Shown here: positions 19,453-27,688 of the stretch, piece by piece | Numbering within the stretch: the stretch's first letter is position 1 | Layout: each line of letters starts with the position of its first letter | Origin: an uncultured Aquimarina sp. | Lineage (GTDB): Bacteria > Bacteroidota > Bacteroidia > Flavobacteriales > Flavobacteriaceae | DNA: 35,675 nucleotides | Assembly (NCBI GenBank): GCA_947492105.1 | Contig: CANLMN010000038.1 | Span: 1-35,675 of the forward strand | Direction: 5' to 3' | Notes under the pieces: model-generated | What the model was told of the DNA's origin: nothing | The model's database searches: none | The model's input: only the letters and a program-made list of their open reading frames with translations | Position numbers and translations under genes: made by a program

Positions 19453-19669
19453 GAAAACGAATAAAACAATTTTTAATGTTTTTTGTCCTAAACTAGAGTT
19501 GTAAAACAATTTTCTTACCTTTTTACACGATATCCCCAGTAGAAATCCTATAGTGATTAATAGTTGCTTGATCATAGAATTTGATAGTTAACAAGGTATT
19601 CCATATCTTGGTGCACTTATTCTAGACGCATTTGGTGTCTTGATTTATTTAGAAAAATAAACACAAATT

Positions 19670-20677
19670 ATGTATACTTCAAGAATATCTGGTTTAGGAC
19701 ATTATGTTCCAGAACATATTGTGACCAACGATGATCTTTCAAAAATAATGGATACCAGTGATACATGGATACAGGAACGCACAGGTATTAAAGAGCGACG
19801 TCATATAAAAGAAGGAGATGGAAATACTACTGCTATTATGGGCGCTAAGGCAGCTAGGATAGCTTTAGAACGAGCCAATGTCTCCAAAAACGATATTGAG
19901 TTAATCATATTTGCAACATTAAGCCCTGATATGTATTTTCCAGGAGGAGGAGTGCAAATACAGGATATTTTGGATATGGATACAGTTCCGGCCTTAGATG
20001 TACGTAATCAGTGTAGTGGATTTATCTACGCATTATCAGTAGCGGATCAGTATATCAAAACAGGAATGTATCAAAATGTTTTGGTTATTGGTAGTGAGAA
20101 CCATAGTGGCGGATTGGATATGACGACTCGGGGACGTTCAGTCTCTGTGATATTTGGAGATGGAGCTGGTGCTGCTGTGGTGTCTAGAAGTACAAAAGAA
20201 GGACAAGGGATACTCTCTACACATTTGCATAGTGAAGGAGCGCATGCCGAAGAGTTGGTGCTTATGGGGCCTAGTATGAAAAATTGGGTTCCCGCTATTA
20301 TAGAAGAAAACCCTACGGACAATATTCCTTATTTTCCGTATATGAACGGGAAATTGGTTTTTAAAAATGCAGTCACGCGTTTTGCTGAGGTTATTAATGA
20401 AGGCTTACAGGCTAATAAATTATCTAGTTCTGATATTGATATGCTTATACCTCACCAAGCAAACCTAAGGATTTCTCAGTTTATTCAAAATAAATTTCAA
20501 TTATCAGATAATCAAGTTTTTAATAACATCCAGAAATACGGTAATACAACTGCTGCCTCTATCCCTATTGCATTAACAGAAGCATGGGAGCAGGATAAAA
20601 TAAAAGAAGGTGATTTGGTCGTCTTAGCAGCTTTTGGAAGTGGTTTTACTTGGGCTAGTGCTGTTATGAGGTGGTAA
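19670..20677 (+). CDS. fabH: 3-oxoacyl-ACP synthase III (KAS III) family protein
   Basis: The 335-aa protein has the thiolase-fold KAS III layout and the full Cys-His-Asn triad: Cys115 in VRNQCSGFIYAL, His262 in LIPHQANLRI and Asn292 in YGNTTAASIPIAL. The start ISGLGHYVPEHIVTNDDL and DTSDTWIQERTGIKERR are typical FabH signatures. FabH condenses acetyl-CoA or branched acyl-CoA with malonyl-ACP to start fatty acid synthesis. The gene does not sit with plsX or rpmF, the usual partners of the main fabH, so it may be a second KAS III with a special acyl primer; the symbol is by family resemblance. Confidence 0.88.
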   Translation: MYTSRISGLGHYVPEHIVTNDDLSKIMDTSDTWIQERTGIKERRHIKEGDGNTTAIMGAKAARIALERANVSKNDIELIIFATLSPDMYFPGGGVQIQDILDMDTVPALDVRNQCSGFIYALSVADQYIKTGMYQNVLVIGSENHSGGLDMTTRGRSVSVIFGDGAGAAVVSRSTKEGQGILSTHLHSEGAHAEELVLMGPSMKNWVPAIIEENPTDNIPYFPYMNGKLVFKNAVTRFAEVINEGLQANKLSSSDIDMLIPHQANLRISQFIQNKFQLSDNQVFNNIQKYGNTTAASIPIALTEAWEQDKIKEGDLVVLAAFGSGFTWASAVMRW

Positions 20678-20844
20678 TAGCGTATCGAGAAGATCTAGGA
20701 GCGCACCATCGTATCAAAATATTAACTGCTTCTCGGTCAAAAGTATGAACTTCATTACTCATAGTGGCCAAAAAGTTAATTAGGGCTGTATAGTTCATTA
20801 TGTCTAGTAGAGCGAATATAAAATTAGGTAAAACCATAAAAAAA

Positions 20845-20872
20845 GCCTCCATATTTGTGAAGATATGGAGGC
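20845..20872 (-). terminator. Strong terminator reading on the minus strand, without an obvious gene
   Basis: A perfect 10-bp stem (GCCTCCATAT paired with ATATGGAGGC) with an 8-nt loop is flanked on its low-coordinate side by seven A, giving a U tract on the minus strand. It is convergent with the fabH-like gene and could serve that gene weakly, but the T tract fits only a minus-strand transcript. No minus-strand gene is seen between here and 21866. Confidence 0.7.
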
Positions 20873-20876
20873 CTTG

Positions 20877-21529
20877 TATTAATGGCTTTTAGTAATTAAC
20901 TAACTAACACATTTTACCTATTTTTTAAAAGCAATTAATACAATAAATAAACTAAACTAACAAGATTTTAAGGTCTTTATGAAAACTCTACATCTTAATA
21001 GACGTAATACTTCTTGAAAAGTTACAGGGGTGTTAAAAAAAAGTGTGGTTTTTTATTTTTTGTGTGCACAAGTGAAACTGTTTTTGTTTTTAATTTGCTG
21101 TTTATCATTATGATATGTTTTTAAGTGAATTTTTGTAAATGCACTATTTTTTGCTAATTATCTGCTGATAAACTGATAATTGAATACGTGAGACGGAATT
21201 TAATGCAGATAATTCTGGTGGTATTGTAAAGTTCAAGCGTAGTGTAATCCAATTTTTTATCTTTTTTTTGGTAAAAAAATAACACTATTATACGATAGTT
21301 TGGTTGTACATTAAAATTGAGGAAAAAACTTGCTTCGGGAGCATAGTGGCAGGTATAGGGTATATGTTTAAGATTTTTGGATAATAAAAAAGTGGGTAGA
21401 CAACTGATAATATATCTGTTATAAACTAATTATTAGCCTGTAACTACTTTTTTTAGATGCTTTTAGATGTCAAATTTGGTGATTTTGTTGTAAAACCTTA
21501 GTTTAACTAGCTAAAAAAAATGAGACATT
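20877..21529. other. Intergenic region, possible source of a minus-strand small transcript
   Basis: There is no protein gene of credible length. The orphan terminator at 20845-20872 suggests a short minus-strand RNA could end there, but I cannot place its promoter or recognise an RNA family. The region is AT-rich with runs of T and A. Confidence 0.35.
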
Positions 21530-21922
21530 ATGATTAAGAATAAAACATTAGTAATAGGAGCATCTTTAAAACTTGAACGCTATTCTAACAAAGCTATTAG
21601 AAAATTATTAGCGTATGATCAACCGGTCGTAGCCCTAGGACTCAGAGCAGGGGAGATAGAAGGAGTTGTTATTGAGACCGAAAAAAAAATATTTCCAGAT
21701 ATCGAAACGGTAACCATGTATCTGAATCCACAACGGCAAGAAGAGTATTATGAATATATTCTAAATTTGAAACCAAGACGTGTTATTTTTAATCCAGGTA
21801 CCGAGAATTCACAGTTTTTTTCTTTGTTAGAGGCAGCTAATATATATGTGGAGATTGCTTGTACATTAGTGCTCCTTGCGACGGATCAATATCAAGCCTA
21901 TAAAAGTGAGGAGTCCATTTAG
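21530..21922 (+). CDS. CoA-binding domain protein (YccU-like, single Rossmann domain)
   Basis: The 130-aa protein is one CoA-binding Rossmann domain: [23 protein letters not shown] (glycine-poor dinucleotide-type loop), [41 protein letters not shown], and the C-terminal [33 protein letters not shown]. These match the CoA_binding_2 family in order and length. Family members bind CoA but have no settled reaction. Its last 57 bp overlap the 3' end of the opposing symporter gene; the conserved EIACTLVLL segment ends within this overlap, so the overlap appears real and not an annotation error. Confidence 0.88.
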   Translation: MIKNKTLVIGASLKLERYSNKAIRKLLAYDQPVVALGLRAGEIEGVVIETEKKIFPDIETVTMYLNPQRQEEYYEYILNLKPRRVIFNPGTENSQFFSLLEAANIYVEIACTLVLLATDQYQAYKSEESI

Positions 21923-23329
21923 TGGCAATAATTCATACCCAAATTGATAACCGTTAAGGATTTCTGAAGGAATATTTGCAATGCCTATAACGAGTAGGAC
22001 AACACCAATAGCTACAGGAGCGACATATGAGTCGTGTACTTTGTACTTTGTAAAAATGCCAAAAGAAAATAAACCTAGTAGGGGACCGTATGTATAGGTT
22101 GCAACTGTAAGTAGATTGCTAATCACATTGTCATTCAAGAGATGTTTGAAAATGATAATGACGATGATCAGTAGTACACTCATTCCGATATGTACTTTTT
22201 TGCGTAGGCTATTTTGTGTTTCTTTTGGTTTTTTTTCTATCGCCAAAAAATCAACGCAAAACGAGGTGGTTAGTGAAGTAAGTGCGCTATCTGCACTACT
22301 ATAGGCAGCGGCAATGAGACCAAGGAAAAAAACAATAGAGACTCCTAAGCCTAAGCTACCATTCATTGCGATTTCAGGAAATAAGAGATCTGTTTTGGTT
22401 TTGCCGTCCATAATAGGGACTGCTATTCCGAACTTATTTGCGTAAATAAATAATAGACCGCCAAGTAAAAGAAACACAAAATTCACCGCAATCAAAACAA
22501 TACTAAAAGAGATCATATTCTTTTGAGCATCTTTTAAACTCTTGCAAGTCAAGTTTTTTTGCATCATGTCTTGATCTAAGCCTGTCATGCATATGGCAAT
22601 AAACATCCCGCCAAAAAATGATTTGATAAAATGATTCTTAGCAAAAATGGAGTCAAAAAAGAAAGTTTTGTTGTAATCTTCAAATTCTGTAGAGCTGAGT
22701 AATTCGGAGATTGTCCATCCAAGCTTATCATTGATAAAGAATATGGCCAAAAACACTGCAATAAGCATAAATAGTGTTTGTAATGTGTCAGTCCATACAA
22801 TGGTTTTGATACCTCCTTTAAAAGTGTAAATCCATATGAGTAAAATAGATAGGATTACTGTTGCTTCAAAAGGAATCCCTAGACTGTCAAAAACAAAATA
22901 TTGTAATACGATAGCAACCAAGAAAAGGCGAAAAGAGGCACCGAGAATTCTAGATATAAAAAAGAAAAAAGCCCCCGTCTTATAACTCACTACGCCAAAA
23001 CGTTGCTCGAGGTATTGATAAATAGACGTTACATTAAGACGATAATAAATAGGCATTAATACATACGCAATGATAAAATAACCTACCAAATAGCCAAAAA
23101 CGACTTGCATATAACTGAACTGCGAGGATTCTACCCAGCCCGGAACAGATATAAAAGTGACACCACTCAACGATGCGCCAATCATCCCAAAAGCAACAAC
23201 ATACCATGGGGATTGTTTATTTGCTTTAAAGAAAGTGTTGTTGTCTGCTCCTTTACTGGTCAAATAAGAAATACCAACTAAAACAGCAAAATACACAGCA
23301 ATAAGAATAAGAATTTGATAAGGTTGCAT
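21866..23329 (-). CDS. Sodium:solute symporter family transporter
   Basis: The protein (about 487 aa from the chosen start) has about 13 membrane helices and the SSS-family signatures [19 protein letters not shown] near the N-terminus, [20 protein letters not shown], and [21 protein letters not shown]. Such transporters use the Na+ gradient to import solutes such as sugars, sialic acid, proline or vitamins; the substrate cannot be read here. I prefer the ATG at about 23329 ([14 protein letters not shown]). A longer reading back to a TTG at 23368 would begin inside the putative -7 box at 23366-23373 and adds a non-conserved basic stretch. It is divergent from recR and overlaps the CoA-binding gene by 57 bp at the 3' end. 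Confidence 0.92.
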   Translation of the reverse strand: MQPYQILILIAVYFAVLVGISYLTSKGADNNTFFKANKQSPWYVVAFGMIGASLSGVTFISVPGWVESSQFSYMQVVFGYLVGYFIIAYVLMPIYYRLNVTSIYQYLEQRFGVVSYKTGAFFFFISRILGASFRLFLVAIVLQYFVFDSLGIPFEATVILSILLIWIYTFKGGIKTIVWTDTLQTLFMLIAVFLAIFFINDKLGWTISELLSSTEFEDYNKTFFFDSIFAKNHFIKSFFGGMFIAICMTGLDQDMMQKNLTCKSLKDAQKNMISFSIVLIAVNFVFLLLGGLLFIYANKFGIAVPIMDGKTKTDLLFPEIAMNGSLGLGVSIVFFLGLIAAAYSSADSALTSLTTSFCVDFLAIEKKPKETQNSLRKKVHIGMSVLLIIVIIIFKHLLNDNVISNLLTVATYTYGPLLGLFSFGIFTKYKVHDSYVAPVAIGVVLLVIGIANIPSEILNGYQFGYELLPLNGLLTFIGLILIRRKEH

Positions 23330-23365
23330 GCGTTTGATTTTATGAGTGGTTTGAATGTATGTATC

Positions 23366-23373
23366 CAAAGATA
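23366..23373 (-). promoter_or_regulatory. Putative -7 box (TATCTTTG) of the symporter gene
   Basis: TATCTTTG on the minus strand fits TAnnTTTG and lies about 37 bp upstream of the ATG near 23329. It argues against a translation start at TTG 23368. A -33 TTG is not obvious. Confidence 0.45.
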
Positions 23374-23417
23374 CTCGAATTTCTGAATTCTAAATTCTGA
23401 AATAAGAATTAAAAAAG

Positions 23418-23425
23418 TACTTTTG
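23418..23425 (+). promoter_or_regulatory. Putative -7 box (TACTTTTG) of recR
   Basis: TACTTTTG ends only 5 bp before the ATG at 23431, so transcription would begin at or very near the start codon, giving a nearly leaderless mRNA. The alternative GTG start at 23425 would fall inside the box, which supports ATG 23431. Confidence 0.4.
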
Positions 23426-23430
23426 TGGTT

Positions 23431-24051
23431 ATGGAATTTTCTTCAAAATTATTAGAAAATGCAGTTTACGAAATGTCTCAATTGCCCGGTATAGGTAAGC
23501 GTACTGCATTGCGACTTGTTCTACATTTACTGCGCCAGCCCAAAGAGCAAACTGAACAATTGACCAAAGCATTGCAGGTATTAAGACAAGAGATTAAATT
23601 CTGTAAGAGTTGTTATAGTATTAGTGATGTAGCCCTATGCCAAATCTGTGCAAACCCTAATCGAAATCATGATTTGATCTGTGTAGTAGAGGATATCAGG
23701 GATGTGATGGCAATAGAGAATACAAGTCAATATAGAGGAGTGTATCATGTTTTGGGTGGTAAGATAAGTCCATTGGATGGTATAGGTCCTCAAGATTTGC
23801 AAATAAAACCGTTGATAGAAAAAGTAAAAGAAGGAAAGGTCAAAGAATTAATTTTTGCTCTTAGCGCAACTATGGAAGGAGATACCACCAACTTTTATAT
23901 TTATAAACAGCTGGAAGGAGTAAAAGTATTAACATCTACAATATCAAGAGGTATAGGGGTAAATGATGAGTTAGAGTATGCCGATGAGGTCACTTTGGGA
24001 CGTAGCATAGTGAATCGAATCCCTTTTGAAAAAGCCTTAGGACGGTCTTAA
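23431..24051 (+). CDS. recR: Recombination mediator protein RecR
   Basis: The 206-aa protein (from ATG 23431) acts with RecF and RecO to load RecA on gapped DNA. It has the normal RecR order: an N-terminal helix-hairpin-helix ([20 protein letters not shown]), a four-cysteine zinc finger ([16 protein letters not shown]), a Toprim domain ([16 protein letters not shown] through [16 protein letters not shown]), and a C-terminal Walker-B-like segment with [24 protein letters not shown]. All are intact. It is divergent from the symporter gene and followed on the same strand by a glycosyltransferase gene. Confidence 0.97.
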   Translation: MEFSSKLLENAVYEMSQLPGIGKRTALRLVLHLLRQPKEQTEQLTKALQVLRQEIKFCKSCYSISDVALCQICANPNRNHDLICVVEDIRDVMAIENTSQYRGVYHVLGGKISPLDGIGPQDLQIKPLIEKVKEGKVKELIFALSATMEGDTTNFYIYKQLEGVKVLTSTISRGIGVNDELEYADEVTLGRSIVNRIPFEKALGRS

Positions 24052-24141
24052 TTTTATGAAGAAACACCATGGATCTGTTATGTAAGTTAATAGGAGTTTC
24101 TTATATTCGCAATCAGATCAAAAATCTAAAAAAATTATACC

Positions 24142-25269
24142 CTGAAACTTTCCGTTGTCATTCTTAATTACAATGTGCGCTATTTTTTGGAACAGTGTAT
24201 TATTAGTGTAAAAGCAGCTATAAAAACAATAGAGGCGGAGATTATCGTTGTTGATAATGCTTCTTCTGATGATAGCTGTAGAATGGTAAGAGAGCGATTC
24301 CCTAAGGTACAATTTATAGAAAATTCAGAAAATGTTGGTTTTTCGAAAGCAAATAACCAAGGAGTCAAAGTAGCAAGAGGAGAATATATTTGTATCCTCA
24401 ATCCGGATACTGTAGTAACCGAAAATATCTTTGTAGATTTAGTCAAACAAGCAAAGGAGATAGGAGAGTTTGGTATTATGGGGGTGCATCTTATAGATGG
24501 TACAGGGAATTTTCTAGCCGAGAGTAAACGGAACATCCCAACACCTAAGAATTCTTTTTCTAAAATGTTCCGTATCAAAATAACAAAAGACGAAGATTAT
24601 TATGCCAACCATTTGCACGAAACGTCAAACGCTTCTGTACCTATTCTTGTTGGTGCTTTTATGTTTATGAAACGTCAAACCTATAACGAAGTGAGTGGGT
24701 TTGATGAGGAGTATTTTATGTACGGAGAAGATATAGATCTTTCTTATAAAATGTTGAAAAAAGGTTGGAATAACTATTACGTAGGAAATTTATCAGTAAT
24801 ACATTATAAAGGAGAAAGCACTATCAGAGATCGTGTTTACTTAGAACGATTTTATGGAGCAATGCAATTGTTTTATCAAAAGCATTTTAGAACTAATGTT
24901 TTTTATGACGCTTTTATTAAATTAGGAATCCAATTTTCTTTAATGACACGCTCACTTCAGAAAACCTCAGGAAATAAACATCTGATAGAAGAATATTATC
25001 TAGTGTCTGACGATGCAAATTTAAAAAACAATCTTCAGAAAAAACTCATCAAAGGGGTGACCATTATATCCCTCGAAAGTTTAACAAAAGAGACGATAAA
25101 AAATAGAGAAATTATATTTGATAATAATACAATTAGCTTTTTGGATATAATAAAGACAATGAAACGTATTAAGACGCCCCAAACAACTTTCAAAATACGA
25201 CCTCAAGGATGTAATTTTGTTATTGGGAGTAATAGTAGTGATAGTCGGGGAGATATAATTGTTTTTTAA
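24142..25269 (+). CDS. GT2-family glycosyltransferase with apparent CTG start
   Basis: The protein is a GT-A fold family 2 transferase, similar to rhamnosyltransferase-type enzymes. It shows VVILNYNV (first strand), VVDNASSDDS, GFSKANNQG, CILNPDTVV (metal-binding Asp), and GAFMFMKRQTYNEVSGFDEEYFMYGEDIDLSYKMLKKGW (acceptor and catalytic region). A long C-terminal extension from about residue 265 is unassigned. The conserved N-terminal strand KLSVVILNYN is encoded upstream of the first GTG (24175), and the frame is closed by TAA at 24127-24129. The only plausible initiator at the conserved position is CTG at 24142. No other sugar genes adjoin. Confidence 0.85.
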   Translation: MKLSVVILNYNVRYFLEQCIISVKAAIKTIEAEIIVVDNASSDDSCRMVRERFPKVQFIENSENVGFSKANNQGVKVARGEYICILNPDTVVTENIFVDLVKQAKEIGEFGIMGVHLIDGTGNFLAESKRNIPTPKNSFSKMFRIKITKDEDYYANHLHETSNASVPILVGAFMFMKRQTYNEVSGFDEEYFMYGEDIDLSYKMLKKGWNNYYVGNLSVIHYKGESTIRDRVYLERFYGAMQLFYQKHFRTNVFYDAFIKLGIQFSLMTRSLQKTSGNKHLIEEYYLVSDDANLKNNLQKKLIKGVTIISLESLTKETIKNREIIFDNNTISFLDIIKTMKRIKTPQTTFKIRPQGCNFVIGSNSSDSRGDIIVF

Positions 25270-25342
25270 AGGATTTAAACCTTTGAATTAGCTTTAAGAT
25301 AATTTTATTACCATAAATAGAATAAAACACATACACTTTGAG

Positions 25343-25350
25343 TAAATTTG
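25343..25350 (+). promoter_or_regulatory. Putative -7 box (TAAATTTG) of the E2 gene
   Basis: TAAATTTG fits TAnnTTTG and lies 36 bp before the ATG at 25387. No TTG occurs at an ideal -33 distance. Confidence 0.4.
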
Positions 25351-25386
25351 CTTGAAATATAGCAAAAACCTCCATTCATTAAGAAT

Positions 25387-26721
25387 ATGGCAAAATTCGA
25401 ATTAAAACTTCCTAAAATGGGGGAGAGCGTCGCAGAAGCAACTATCACAACATGGTTAAAAAGTGTTGGTGATCAGGTAGATGTAGATGATCCTTTATTG
25501 GAAATTGCCACAGACAAGGTCGATAGCGAAGTACCAAGTGAAGTTGATGGCATATTAATAGAAAAATTATTTGATGTAGATGATGTTGTACAAGTTGGTC
25601 AAGTTTTGGCAATTATAGAAACAACAAGAGCGGATGTTTCAGTCACCAGCACTCCAAAGAATGATGCTCAGGACAAGAAAGAACAAGAAGGAGCTTCAGA
25701 AATAGTATCAGCCGCATCAAATTTAGAAGCGCAGATGCAACAAATACAAACACCCGTAGTAGCTACTACAACAGGTGCAGAAGGACGCTTCTACTCACCC
25801 TTGGTACGTAATATTGCAGCCAAAGAAGGGATTACTCAAGAGGAGTTGACAAGAATCAACGGAACAGGGAAAGAAAGTAGAGTAACAAAAAATGATATCT
25901 TAGAGTATATAAAAAATAGAGATCAACAACAGGTTGATGTGCCTATAGAAAATATAGATTCAGATAAAAAACATCCTAAGGAGGTAAAAACGGAACCAAT
26001 TATAATGTCTGGTGATGACGAGATTATAGAAATGACTCGTATGGGAAAAATGATTGCAACACATATGACGCATTCATTACAAACAGCAGCACATGTACAG
26101 TCCTTTATCGAAGCAGATGTAACAAATATCTGGAATTGGCGTAATCGTGTAAAGAAAACTTTTCAGGAGCGGGAGGGTGAACCTGTTACTTTTACTCCAA
26201 TATTTATGGAGGCTGTTGCAAAGGCCATAAAAGACTTTCCGATGATGAATAGTACTGTTTCTGGTACTAAAATTATCAAAAAGAAGCAAATTAATTTGGG
26301 AATGGCAGCTGCTTTGCCAGATGGAAACCTCATTGTACCAGTAATCAAAAATGCAGATCAATATAGTTTACTTGGGATGACAAAAATAGTCAATGATTTG
26401 GCGCATAGGGCAAGAACTAATGCTCTGAAACTTGATGAAGTCCAAGGAGGAACCTATACTGTAACAAATGTCGGAACCTTTGGTAGTATAATGGGTACGC
26501 CAATTATTAATCAACCACAAGTAGGAATATTAGCTTTGGGAGCAATCCGTAAAGTGCCAGCAGTGATAGAAACACCAGAAGGTGATTTTATAGGGATTCG
26601 ATATAGAATGTTTTTGTCACATTCTTATGATCATAGAGTAATTAATGGTGCATTAGGAGGTCAATTTGTACAGAGAGTCAAAGAGTACCTCGAAGCTTGG
26701 GATATAGATCGTCAGATTTAG
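25387..26721 (+). CDS. 2-oxo acid dehydrogenase E2 (dihydrolipoamide acyltransferase)
   Basis: The 444-aa protein is the E2 core of a 2-oxo acid dehydrogenase complex, moving an acyl group from lipoyl to CoA. Domains in order: one lipoyl domain (1-80) with lipoylated Lys44 in EIATDKVDSEVPS; a Gln/Ala-rich linker; a peripheral subunit-binding domain at about 135-176 (YSPLVRNIAAKEGI then GTGKESRVTKNDILEYI); and the catalytic domain from about 213. The active-site motif reads DHRVINGALGG, His416 with Asn420 where HxxxDG is more common; Asn at this position is known in some E2 enzymes. It is probably the branched-chain or pyruvate type; E1 and E3 genes are not adjacent. Confidence 0.92.
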   Translation: MAKFELKLPKMGESVAEATITTWLKSVGDQVDVDDPLLEIATDKVDSEVPSEVDGILIEKLFDVDDVVQVGQVLAIIETTRADVSVTSTPKNDAQDKKEQEGASEIVSAASNLEAQMQQIQTPVVATTTGAEGRFYSPLVRNIAAKEGITQEELTRINGTGKESRVTKNDILEYIKNRDQQQVDVPIENIDSDKKHPKEVKTEPIIMSGDDEIIEMTRMGKMIATHMTHSLQTAAHVQSFIEADVTNIWNWRNRVKKTFQEREGEPVTFTPIFMEAVAKAIKDFPMMNSTVSGTKIIKKKQINLGMAAALPDGNLIVPVIKNADQYSLLGMTKIVNDLAHRARTNALKLDEVQGGTYTVTNVGTFGSIMGTPIINQPQVGILALGAIRKVPAVIETPEGDFIGIRYRMFLSHSYDHRVINGALGGQFVQRVKEYLEAWDIDRQI

Positions 26722-27146
26722 TATACAAGTCCATTTTTAACATAACTACGAGTAAATATTCGCTTCTTTTTCTGCTGTTTTTTACTGAATTTTCTTGAAG
26801 TTTCTGGATTCTGACAGGATAGACCAGACGGAATAGGTTAGAGTAGGTATGGATACACTGGACTAAGCTGACCCCCTCAAAAGCATTGATTTTTGCGACA
26901 GTTTACAGCTGTCGTTCTGTCGGATGCTGACCCCTCTACACTAAAAGAGATAGCTAATTCTGTCGATTTAGATCGATAGGTTTACGTTCAAAATCGCTTT
27001 TTTTGCGAAGGTGTTGTTGTTAATTCTGGAGTAAGCTGTAGCCCAAAGCCCTATTCTTAAAACAACGATCACGCTTTCTAGGCTTAAACGAAAAGGATAC
27101 AAACCTATGCTAGATTATATAAATAAGCTACAGACTTCAATCTGGT
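26722..27146. other. Junction region between core genes and the cassette array; mobile-element debris
   Basis: There is no intact gene. GCTGACCCCCTC near 26870 and GCTGACCCCTCT near 26928 form a short direct repeat, with GACAG/CTGTC inverted pairs between them; this looks like insertion-sequence end debris, but no family can be fixed. Just before the intron domain, 27086-27148 reads KRKGYKPMLDYINKLQTSIW and a stop, perhaps the tail of a lost intron-encoded protein. Confidence 0.4.
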
Positions 27147-27227
27147 GAACCGCCGTATACGAGACCCGTACGTACGGTGGTGTGAGAGCCTCAACGTGGT
27201 AAATTTTACCGCGTCGGGCTACTCGAT
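27147..27227 (+). mobile_element. Group II intron 3' end (domains V and VI), truncated intron
   Basis: GAACCGCCGTATACG followed by CGTACGTACGGTGGTGTGAG forms the domain V hairpin, with ACCGCCGTA pairing with TACGGTGGT. The next hairpin contains GGTAAAA/TTTTACC and AGCC/GGGCT and ends CTACTCGAT, as expected for domain VI with the branch A and the intron 3' end. No reverse transcriptase gene precedes it, so only the 3' end remains. It is antisense to the cassette genes and ends at the very edge of the first cassette, overlapping the stop codon of the immunity-like gene by one base. Confidence 0.8.
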
Positions 27228-27682
27228 TACAAAACGTTATTATTTTCATCTAACCAATTTTTCCAGTCATCAGGACATTTATATTTTATTCTATAATCAT
27301 TTTTCTGTTTTTCACTTAGGTTTTTCCAAAAGGGGATCCAGTATTTTATACAATAATCTTCTTCAAAACCTTGATTCCATCTTGGTGAACCTTGAAATAA
27401 ATTAGGAAATACTTTCCAAGGAGGTAAAAGTTCTTTAAACTTATCAATGAATTTTTTAAAACTATTTAATTCCCCTTCTGTTTTGAATTTTATGTTAATA
27501 TGAAATAGAAAATCAGTTATTCTATTGATGTCGATTTGCTTTTCTTGTAGATTATTTAATTGAGAAGAAAAAAATAAAGTGATGAATTTTGATGTTAATT
27601 CATTATGAGAATTAAATATATCTTCTATCAATTGGCTAGGTAAATAAAAGCTATAAGAATGTTTATAAAATAGTCCGAACAT
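27227..27682 (-). CDS. Putative immunity or partner protein of the effector, cassette 1
   Basis: The 151-aa soluble protein starts 6 bp after the effector stop, the usual position for an immunity gene. The N-terminal half is hydrophobic-aromatic (MFGLFYKHSYSFYLPSQLIEDIF). The C-terminal half has PPWKVFPN, RWNQGFEEDYC and PFWKNLSEKQKNDYRIKYK, ending DDWKNWLDENNNVL. Its paralogue at 31236-31688 shares the C-terminal half closely but the N-terminal half only loosely. I recognise no named family. The stop codon is TAA at 27227-27229, next to the group II intron end. Immunity function is inferred from position only. Confidence 0.7.
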   Translation of the reverse strand: MFGLFYKHSYSFYLPSQLIEDIFNSHNELTSKFITLFFSSQLNNLQEKQIDINRITDFLFHINIKFKTEGELNSFKKFIDKFKELLPPWKVFPNLFQGSPRWNQGFEEDYCIKYWIPFWKNLSEKQKNDYRIKYKCPDDWKNWLDENNNVL

Positions 27683-27688
27683 AATATT

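Noticed and set aside
23330-23368. TTG 23368 as the symporter start
   Set aside because: It coincides with a putative -7 promoter box and adds residues that do not look conserved; ATG near 23329 begins directly before the first membrane helix.
24175-25269. Taking GTG 24175 as the glycosyltransferase start
   Set aside because: It cuts off the conserved KLSVVILNYN strand that is encoded just upstream in the same open frame.
26630-26660. Loss of E2 activity because HxxxDG reads HxxxNG
   Set aside because: Asn at this place occurs in some active E2 enzymes and the rest of the motif and domain is intact.
26870-26950. Complete insertion sequence near the TGACCCC repeats
   Set aside because: There is no transposase frame; the short direct repeat and inverted pairs are only suggestive debris.
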